Below, piece after piece: positions 58,457 through 64,000 of a DNA stretch of 64,000 nucleotides. Each line of letters opens with the position of its first letter. The stretch's first letter is position 1. Below the pieces are notes generated by a model. The model searched no databases and had not been told where the DNA came from. It saw only the letters and a program-made list of their open reading frames with translations. The DNA comes from Streptomyces sp. WMMB 322 (GTDB lineage: Bacteria > Actinomycetota > Actinomycetes > Streptomycetales > Streptomycetaceae): positions 16,293-80,292 of the forward strand of contig NZ_FMHI01000024.1 in the NCBI RefSeq assembly GCF_900090145.1, written 5' to 3'. The translations under genes were made by a program, and so were the position numbers.

Positions 58457-59977
58457 CTACCCGTGCTGCCCCGCCCCCGCGGAGCCGTCGTGGCCCGAGG
58501 GGCCCGCAGCGGCTGCCGAGAGCGAAGGCGCGGAATCTGCACGGGAGTTGTGCTCCTCCTGCCACGCCGCCAGTGCCGTCCCGCACGCGTGGTCGACGTG
58601 CCGCAGTCCCGCCAGGTTGAGTTCGACGGTCCGGTCCCGGGGCAGAGCCTCCAACTGGTCCAGCAGCTTGGGCAGCCTCAGGAACGTCGCGTTGCCCAGC
58701 ACGCGTACGCGCAGAGCCTCGTCCGCGCCCGGGTCCTCCGTCTCGACCTGTACGTGGGAGATCTCCCAGGCGGTCTTCACCACCGCAAGCAGCAGTCCGG
58801 CCAGCACGCCCTCGAACAGGTTGGTCCCCACGATCGTCAACGCGGTCACCGCCAGTACCACGGCCTCCGCACGGTGCTCCCGCCACAGCGGCACGAACTG
58901 CCGTACGGGAATGAGCTTCCAGCCCGCGTGCACCAGCACTCCCGCCAGCGCGGCCACCGGAATCATCCCGAGCCCCCCCGGCAGCGCGGCCACGAAGAGC
59001 AGCAGCCACACCCCGTGCAGCACCCGTGAGAGCTTCGTCCGCGCGCCGGCGGAGACGTTCGCGGAGCTGCGCACGATGACCGCCGTCATCGGCAGTGCGC
59101 CCAGCGCCCCGCACACCGTGTTGCCCGCGCCCTGCGCCATCAGCTCCTTGTCGTACTCCGTGCGCGGACCGTCGTGCAGCCTGTCCACGGCCGCCGCGCT
59201 GAACAGCGACTCGGCCGACGCGATGAGCGTGAACGCCAGCACCGTCCCGGCGACGCCGAGGGACAGCAGCTCCCCGAAGTCCTGTGCACCGGGCGGCTGT
59301 ACGGCCTCCAGCACGCCCTGCACCCGTACGCGCGCCACCGGCAGTTCGAAGGCGGCGGTCGCTGCGGTGGCGAGCCCCACAGCGGCCAGCGGCGCGGGCA
59401 GGACCTTCGCGGCGCGCTTCCACCGGGGCCAGAGGATCAGCACCGCGATCGTCCCCGTGCCGACGACGGCCGCGGTGGGGGCCGTGCTCCCGCCGAGCAG
59501 GTCACCCCCGAGTCCCGGCAGGCCCATGATCTTCGCGGGGCCGCCGGCGGGCGCCTTCGCGTCGGCCAGCGCGTACACCTGACCCGCGATGAGCACCATG
59601 CCGATCCCGGCGAGCATGCCCTGCACGACGGCGACGGAGATCGCCCGGAACCACCTGCCCAGGCGCAGCGCGCCCATGAGCAGTTGAAGCAGTCCGGCGC
59701 ACAGCACCAGCACACCGAGCACACCGAGGCCGTACGACTGCACGGCTTCGTAGACGAGCACGGTCAGGCCGGCCGCGGGCCCGCTCACCTGGAGGCTGCT
59801 GCCCGGCAGCACTCCGGCGACGAGGCCGCCCACGATTCCGGTCACCAGGCCGAGTTCGGCGGGCACGCCGGATGCGACGGCGATTCCGACGCACAACGGA
59901 AGGGCGACGAGAAAGACGACGAGGGACGCGGTGACATCGGCCCGGAGGGTCGAGCGGGCCTTGATTCTCATAGGCAT
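58457..59977 (-). CDS. SulP-family inorganic anion transporter with C-terminal STAS domain
   Basis: A 506-residue transporter with 10-12 membrane helices. The family N-terminal segment is LRADVTASLVVFLVALPLCV with VPAELGLVTGIVGGLVAGVL. The C-terminal STAS part shows TFLRLPKLLDQLEALPRDRT, then VELNLAGLRHVDHACGTAL. SulP proteins carry sulfate, bicarbonate or other anions; related actinobacterial forms fused to or near carbonic anhydrase carry bicarbonate, but none is adjacent here. The ATG at 59977 is preceded by GGAGA. Confidence 0.9.
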   Translation of the reverse strand: MPMRIKARSTLRADVTASLVVFLVALPLCVGIAVASGVPAELGLVTGIVGGLVAGVLPGSSLQVSGPAAGLTVLVYEAVQSYGLGVLGVLVLCAGLLQLLMGALRLGRWFRAISVAVVQGMLAGIGMVLIAGQVYALADAKAPAGGPAKIMGLPGLGGDLLGGSTAPTAAVVGTGTIAVLILWPRWKRAAKVLPAPLAAVGLATAATAAFELPVARVRVQGVLEAVQPPGAQDFGELLSLGVAGTVLAFTLIASAESLFSAAAVDRLHDGPRTEYDKELMAQGAGNTVCGALGALPMTAVIVRSSANVSAGARTKLSRVLHGVWLLLFVAALPGGLGMIPVAALAGVLVHAGWKLIPVRQFVPLWREHRAEAVVLAVTALTIVGTNLFEGVLAGLLLAVVKTAWEISHVQVETEDPGADEALRVRVLGNATFLRLPKLLDQLEALPRDRTVELNLAGLRHVDHACGTALAAWQEEHNSRADSAPSLSAAAAGPSGHDGSAGAGQHG

Positions 59978-60033
59978 GGGGCATCTCCAGCCTGGCCCGC
60001 GCCGCGATGCGCGGCGGGACATGGCGTGACGGG

Positions 60034-60092
60034 TCGCTGAACGGATTCGCTGAACGGATTCGCTGAACGGACTCGCTGAACGGACTCGCTGA
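60034..60092 (+). repeat. 13-bp tandem repeat, four copies plus a partial
   Basis: TCGCTGAACGGAT/C repeats at 60034, 60047, 60060 and 60073, with a partial copy to about 60092. It lies in the upstream region of the SulP gene, where it could act on transcription or slip during replication. Confidence 0.8.
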
Positions 60093-60213
60093 CAGGAGCG
60101 GAGCGGAGGCAGCGTGCGGTGGGCACCGGGCCGCCGGTCGACTCCGTTCCGCGCGGGACGGACCCGCGGACGTGCGCGGAAACGCGGACGCGGGAAGCGG
60201 GAATCGGGAACGA

Positions 60214-60588
60214 TCAGCAGCGGAAGGTCTGTTGGAGCACGGTCCGGTCGACCGACCGGCCACGCGCCACACGCTCACGCTCAGTGATGGACTCCGCCCG
60301 GATCTCTTCCCGTGCCGCTCCGGCATCGCAACCGCACACGCGTCCGGGAGCCCTCGTCAGCGCCTGGGATCCGGCGGAGCGGCGCGGCCCGTGCCTCGGC
60401 TTGCAGTCGTCCTCGGCCGTCCCGGAGTGCTCGTACGGAAGTCCCGCCTGCGCGGCAGCCGCGTTGGCGGGACGCATTCCCTGCCCCATGGCCTGTGCGG
60501 ACACGCTTTCCGCGCCGAGGAGGGCCGCGAGCGTCAGAACCACGGCGGTGACGAAGGCCCGCACGCCGCTGCGTCTGCTCGCCGCCAT
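60214..60588 (-). CDS. Small secreted protein of unknown function
   Basis: A 124-residue protein with a signal peptide (ASRRSGVRAFVTAVVLTLAA, cleavage probably after ESVSAQA). The mature part is basic and has four Cys (EDDCKPRH, GRVCGCDAG, FRC at the end) but no known domain. The ATG has a GAGGGAGG ribosome-binding site 5 nt upstream. An inverted repeat with a TTGACA half lies 30-55 bp upstream. Confidence 0.6.
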   Translation of the reverse strand: MAASRRSGVRAFVTAVVLTLAALLGAESVSAQAMGQGMRPANAAAAQAGLPYEHSGTAEDDCKPRHGPRRSAGSQALTRAPGRVCGCDAGAAREEIRAESITERERVARGRSVDRTVLQQTFRC

Positions 60589-60619
60589 CAAGCCTCCCTC
60601 GATCCACCCCGACCGCTCA

Positions 60620-60644
60620 TTGACAGGGGGCTTCATTGTGTCAA
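60620..60644. promoter_or_regulatory. TTGACA/TGTCAA inverted repeat upstream of the secreted-protein gene
   Basis: Perfect 6-bp arms separated by 13 nt. On the minus strand the upstream arm reads as a consensus -35 box, so a bound protein could block that promoter. No good -10 was found. Confidence 0.4.
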
Positions 60645-60797
60645 CCAGCCTGTGTGCGTTTGCAAGTCGGCACGGCCACTCTGCGTGAAAAGCGACGGAC
60701 GGATGGCTGTAACCCACCGCCGCGTCGCGCGGAGTCATCCGTGCGTGCGGGAGCCGTCGTCATCGGCTCTTGACGCGTGCCACGAACGCGTCACACA

Positions 60798-60815
60798 ATT
60801 CATCGCATGATGAAT
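60798..60815. promoter_or_regulatory. 18-bp inverted repeat over the ABC exporter start codon
   Basis: ATTCATC-GCAT-GATGAAT is a perfect inverted repeat that covers both tandem ATG codons. It resembles an operator for a dimeric repressor of the TetR/MarR/GntR kind. Confidence 0.5.
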
Positions 60816-61604
60816 AAACGTCCTCCGGGGCCCCCTGCACGCCATACGCAGGGAACAGCACACCCGGCGATCAAGGCGGCCGGCCTCAGCGTCGTCCGGG
60901 GCGGCAGCACGGTCGTCGACGACCTCACCTTCGACGTCCCCGCGGGCAGCGTCACCGGCCTGCTCGGCCCGTCCGGCTGCGGCAAGTCCACCCTCATGCG
61001 CGCCCTCGTCGGCACCCAGGCCAAGGTCACCGGCACTCTGGAAGTCCTCGGCCGCCCGGCCGGCTCGCCGCCCCTGCGGGCCCGCGTCGGCTACGTCACC
61101 CAGGACCCCTCCGTGTACGGAGACCTGACGGCACGCCAGAACCTCGACTACTACGCGGCGGTGCTCGGGATCCCGCGCCGCCAACGCGCCGACGCGGTCG
61201 ACCGCGCACTGGGCGACGTGGACCTCTCCCCCCACGCCGACTCCCTCACCTCGAACCTCTCCGGCGGCCAGCACTCCCGGGTCTCGCTCGCCGTCGCCCT
61301 GCTCGGCACGCCCGAACTGCTCGTCCTCGACGAGCCGACGGTCGGCCTCGACCCCGTGCTCCGCCGCGACCTGTGGAACCTCTTCCACCGCCTCGCCGCG
61401 GAGCGCGGCACCACGCTCCTCATCTCCTCCCACGTCATGGACGAGGCGGACCGCTGCCAGAACCTGCTGCTCATGCGCTCCGGCCGGCTCCTGGCCGCCG
61501 ACTCCCCCGCCGCCCTCCGCGCCCGTACGCACACCGACTCGGTCGAAGGCGCCTTCCTGCACCTGGTGGACGAGGCCCGCAGGCACGAGACCACCGCCTG
61601 CTGA
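60807..61604 (+). CDS. ABC exporter ATP-binding protein
   Basis: A 265-residue ATPase of the ABC-2 (drug/antibiotic) exporter class: Walker A LLGPSGCGKSTLMRALVGTQ, Q-loop YVTQDPSVYGDLT, signature NLSGGQHSRVSLAVAL (Gln-His in place of the usual Gln-Arg/Gln-Lys), Walker B LLVLDEPTVGLDPVLR and switch His in ISSHVMDEADR. The tandem ATG at 60807 was chosen over an upstream frame. The permease gene follows 70 bp later. Confidence 0.92.
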   Translation: MMNKRPPGPPARHTQGTAHPAIKAAGLSVVRGGSTVVDDLTFDVPAGSVTGLLGPSGCGKSTLMRALVGTQAKVTGTLEVLGRPAGSPPLRARVGYVTQDPSVYGDLTARQNLDYYAAVLGIPRRQRADAVDRALGDVDLSPHADSLTSNLSGGQHSRVSLAVALLGTPELLVLDEPTVGLDPVLRRDLWNLFHRLAAERGTTLLISSHVMDEADRCQNLLLMRSGRLLAADSPAALRARTHTDSVEGAFLHLVDEARRHETTAC

Positions 61605-61674
61605 CCCCACGCCGCACCGCCCCAGCGCCCGCCGCTGCCCCGAAACCACCCGCCCCGAACCGCGGAGAACAGCC

Positions 61675-62412
61675 ATGAAGCCGGCCCGGACCCTCGCCAC
61701 AGCCCGGCGCGTACTGCGCCAGCTCGGCCACGACCCACGCACGATCGGCCTGCTGCTGTTCGTGCCCGTCCTGCTGCTCGTACTCCTCTACTACGTCTTC
61801 GACGCCGACCGGCGCGCCTTCGATTCCATCGGCGCATCCCTGCTCGGCATCTTCCCGCTGGTGACGATGTTCCTGGTGACGTCCATCGCCACCCTCCGGG
61901 AGCGCACCTCGGGAACCCTGGAGCGGCTGCTGTCGATGCCGCTCGGCAAGGGCGATCTGATCGCCGGCTACGCGATCGCGTTCGGAATACTCGCCGTCGT
62001 CCAGGCGTCCCTCGCCACCGCAGCGGCCGTGTGGCTCCTCGACCTCGACTTCGCCGGCTCACCGGCCATGCTGCTTCTGATCGCCCTGCTCGACGCGATC
62101 CTGGGCACCGCCCTGGGCCTCTTCGTCAGCGCCTTCGCCGCCTCCGAGTTCCAGGTCGTGCAGTTCATGCCGGCGATCATCTTCCCGCAGATCCTCCTGT
62201 GCGGCCTCTTCGCGCCGCGCGACAGCATGCAGCCGGTCCTCGAATACATCTCGAACGCCCTGCCCATGTCGTACGCCGTCGACGGCATGAACCAGGTTCT
62301 CCAACACCCCGATCCCACCGGCGACTTCGTACGCGACGCGGTCATCGTCGCGGGCTCCGCCCTCCTGGTCCTCTGCGTGGGTGCGGCCACCCTTCGGCGC
62401 CGCACGCCCTGA
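61675..62412 (+). CDS. ABC-2 type exporter permease
   Basis: A 245-residue permease with six membrane helices, including TIGLLLFVPVLLLVLLYYVF, IGASLLGIFPLVTMFLVTSI and AMLLLIALLDAILGTALGLF. It has the ABC-2 segment RERTSGTLERLLSMPLGKGD and the late QILLCGLFAPRDSMQPVLEY. It pairs with the preceding ATPase. The substrate is unknown. Confidence 0.92.
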   Translation: MKPARTLATARRVLRQLGHDPRTIGLLLFVPVLLLVLLYYVFDADRRAFDSIGASLLGIFPLVTMFLVTSIATLRERTSGTLERLLSMPLGKGDLIAGYAIAFGILAVVQASLATAAAVWLLDLDFAGSPAMLLLIALLDAILGTALGLFVSAFAASEFQVVQFMPAIIFPQILLCGLFAPRDSMQPVLEYISNALPMSYAVDGMNQVLQHPDPTGDFVRDAVIVAGSALLVLCVGAATLRRRTP

Positions 62413-62518
62413 CCCGCGGCCGCGGCGCATCCACCAGCCGGACGGTTGCGCCGCGGCCCCCGCGCCGGTGCGAGGATGAGAGGAGCACGAGTACGCACTG
62501 GACGAGGTGAACCAGCCA

Positions 62519-63328
62519 ATGACCCAGAAAGTCGCAGTCCTCGGCACCGGCAAGATCGGTGAGGCCCTGCTCTCCGGGATGCTCAGGGGCGGCTGGTCAC
62601 CGTCCAACCTCCTGGTCACCGCCCGACGCCCCGAACGGGCACAGGAACTGCGCGAGCGGCACGGCGTGGAGGCCGTCAGCAACACCGAGGCCGCCAAGCG
62701 CGCGGACACCCTCATCCTCACCGTCAAGCCGCAGGACATGAACACGCTGCTGGACGAACTGGCACCGCACACCCCCGCCGAACGCCTCGTCATCAGCGGC
62801 GCCGCCGGACTTCCCACCACGCTCTTCGAGGAGCGTTTCCAGCCCGGCACCCCCGTCGTCCGCGTGATGACCAACACCCCGGCGCTCGTGGACGAGGCGA
62901 TGTCGGTGGTTTCCGCCGGCACCCACGCCACCGAGGCCCATCTCGCCCTCACCGAGGAGATCTTCAACGGCGTCGGCAAGACCTTGCGCGTCCCGGAGGC
63001 CCACCAGGACGCGGCCACCGCGCTCTCCGGCTCCGGGCCCGCCTACTTCTACTTCCTCGTCGAGGCGATGACGGACGCCGGGATTCTGCTGGGGCTCCCG
63101 CGGGACAAGGCCCACGACCTCATCGTGCAGGCCGCCATCGGCGCCGCGGCGATGCTCCGCGACAGCGGCGACCACCCCGTGACACTGCGCGAGAACGTCA
63201 CTTCACCGGCCGGAACCACCATCAACGCCATCCGCGAACTCGAGAACCACCGGGTGCGCGCGGCCGTCCTGGACGCACTCGAGGCTGCGCGGGACCGCAG
63301 TCGCGAACTGGCCGCAGGCAAGCGCTGA
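62519..63328 (+). CDS. proC: Pyrroline-5-carboxylate reductase
   Basis: ProC reduces pyrroline-5-carboxylate to proline. The 269-residue protein has the Rossmann motif VAVLGTGKIGEALLSGMLRG, TLILTVKPQDMNTLL, VVRVMTNTPALVDEAM, LSGSGPAYFYFLVEAMTDAG and VTSPAGTTINAIRELE. I chose the ATG at 62519, with GAGGTG upstream, over a GTG four codons earlier. It lies directly upstream of an rRNA operon. Confidence 0.96.
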   Translation: MTQKVAVLGTGKIGEALLSGMLRGGWSPSNLLVTARRPERAQELRERHGVEAVSNTEAAKRADTLILTVKPQDMNTLLDELAPHTPAERLVISGAAGLPTTLFEERFQPGTPVVRVMTNTPALVDEAMSVVSAGTHATEAHLALTEEIFNGVGKTLRVPEAHQDAATALSGSGPAYFYFLVEAMTDAGILLGLPRDKAHDLIVQAAIGAAAMLRDSGDHPVTLRENVTSPAGTTINAIRELENHRVRAAVLDALEAARDRSRELAAGKR

Positions 63329-63397
63329 TTCATGTGCGCGTGTGCACGCCGGGAGCGGTTTTGGGGCGCGTCAGCAGGTGGTGTAAGCTCCAACAGT

Positions 63398-63490
63398 TGC
63401 CGGTCAGCCGTAATGGCTCCACCGGCGGCACTCCCGCCGTCCGACGGCAACCACTGATGGTGTGAACCCCTCTCGCGGGGCTGTTTTTCG
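63398..63490 (+). ncRNA. Candidate structured small RNA between proC and 16S rRNA
   Basis: A 7-bp closing stem (GTTGCCG 63398-63404 with CGGCAAC 63447-63453) encloses two hairpins: AGCC-GTAAT-GGCT (63408-63420) and CGGCGG-CACTC-CCGCCG (63425-63441), a three-way junction. CCCC-TCTCGC-GGGG followed by CTGTTTTT (63469-63490) looks like a terminator. A promoter lies upstream: TTGGGG (63363-63368), 17-nt spacer, TAAGCT (63386-63391), predicting a start at about 63398. I do not recognise the family; it is not a tRNA. Confidence 0.5.
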
Positions 63491-63897
63491 TGCGTCTGTG
63501 TGCGGAAATCAGTTCGGTGCGGGTTGTGTGGCGTCTCGATTTTGAGGTGCTGGGGGAGTTCCTCTAATGTGGCGGCCGCGTCGGAAGACGGCCCCTCCCG
63601 GCAGGGGATTCAGGGATGGAAATCCGGTCCGTTCGGATCGGGAATTCGGATCTGATAGTGTCGGGTTTACCGAGAGGGAAGCGCCCGGAGCGGCCTGTGA
63701 GGGTTGTGATGGAAGCGTCCGTTCTTTGAGAACTCAACAGCGTGCCAAAAGTCAACGCCAGATATGTTGATACCCTCGTGTCTCCACAGGTTTTGTTTGT
63801 GGAGGCGTGGGATTTCTTTGATTGACAGCGAGGATGCTGTGCACGCCGGGATTATTCCTCCTGGTTGTGCCGCTCTTTCGTGGTGTTTTTGATGCAT
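63491..63897 (+). promoter_or_regulatory. rRNA operon promoter and leader region
   Basis: A promoter candidate is TTGAGG (63542-63547), 17 nt, TAATGT (63565-63570). A second -10-like element, TAGTGT (63656-63661), lies in the conserved GGATCTGATAGTGTCGG segment. The leader element GTTCTTTGAGAACTCAACAG (from 63721), typical of Streptomyces rrn leaders, contains the inverted repeat GTTCT/AGAAC. A further hairpin (CTCCACA 63782-63788 / TGTGGAG 63798-63804) may take part in pre-16S processing. There is no protein gene. Confidence 0.7.
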
Positions 63898-64000
63898 TCA
63901 CGGAGAGTTTGATCCTGGCTCAGGACGAACGCTGGCGGCGTGCTTAACACATGCAAGTCGAACGATGAAGCCCTTTCGGGGGTGGATTAGTGGCGAACGG
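63898..64000 (+). rRNA. rrs: 16S ribosomal RNA, 5' end (runs out of window)
   Basis: The universal 5' segment AGAGTTTGATCCTGGCTCAG is followed by GACGAACGCTGGCGGCGTGC and the actinomycete form AACGATGAAGCCCTTTCGGG. The exact mature 5' base is inferred from other Streptomyces. Confidence 0.98.

Noticed and set aside
63398..63453. tRNA-like fold (7-bp closing stem, 4-bp first arm, 5-6 bp second arm)
   Set aside because: The second loop has no U33/purine37 pattern or sensible anticodon, there is no T arm with GTTCGA, and no 3' acceptor end. It is listed only as a structured RNA candidate.
63822..63827. TTGACA just before 16S rRNA as a promoter -35
   Set aside because: No -10-like hexamer lies at 16-19 nt downstream; the element belongs to the rRNA leader.

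Overview
The window is a stretch of chromosome from a high-GC actinomycete, almost certainly Streptomyces or a close relative. The evidence is GC-rich third codon positions, many GTG starts, -10 boxes placed 6-7 nt ahead of start codons (leaderless genes), a Streptomyces-type rRNA leader and 16S 5' end, and a gene order matching the mycobacterial folE-folP-folB-folK / panC-coaX / lsr2-clpC / mutY / disA-radA neighbourhood.

Layout. (1) 1-5.2 kb: the 3' part of folE, then leftward folate genes (folP, folB, folK), a DUF3180 membrane protein, an NTF2-like protein, a rhodanese and a cysteine dioxygenase. The last is preceded by an unannotated 28-codon Cys-containing leader peptide. (2) 5.3-9.8 kb: an OpuC-type osmoprotectant ABC importer. 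(3) 10-18 kb: a coiled-coil/low-complexity membrane protein, an orphan NuoD-like protein, two bacterial PH-domain membrane proteins and a MidA-like methyltransferase. (4) 18-27 kb: a NarL-type two-component pair, then a tightly overlapping cofactor operon (DUF2520 dehydrogenase, panC, nadB, nadC, coaX). (5) 27-32.5 kb: a small membrane protein, a BlaI-type repressor, an ArgA-like acetyltransferase, lsr2, an SCO3374-like protein and clpC. (6) 32.6-41.4 kb: three tandem, leftward, paralogous NACHT NTPases with leucine-rich C-termini, two of them carrying a TTA codon. This is the clearest accessory and possibly undescribed system in the window: an NLR-like cluster inside an otherwise conserved core region. 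(7) 41.8-54 kb: an M23 peptidase, AraC and VOC proteins, mutY, disA, radA, an ECF-sigma/anti-sigma/BACON fusion, a Cys-rich protein and a Ppx/GppA phosphatase. (8) 54-63.3 kb: a TIM-barrel isomerase, a TetR regulator, ilvD, a SulP transporter, an ABC-2 exporter and proC. (9) 63.3-64 kb: a compact structured-RNA candidate with its own promoter and terminator, then the rRNA leader and the start of 16S rRNA.

How it fits together. Most of the window is housekeeping: folate, NAD, CoA, Ile/Val and Pro synthesis, DNA repair, proteolysis and chromatin. Regulation seen directly includes the Cys leader ahead of cysteine dioxygenase, two ClgR-type boxes ahead of clpC, several palindromes at promoters, and a shared hairpin terminator between the convergent clpC and NACHT operons. 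Product calls rest on motifs read by eye; no database search was run.
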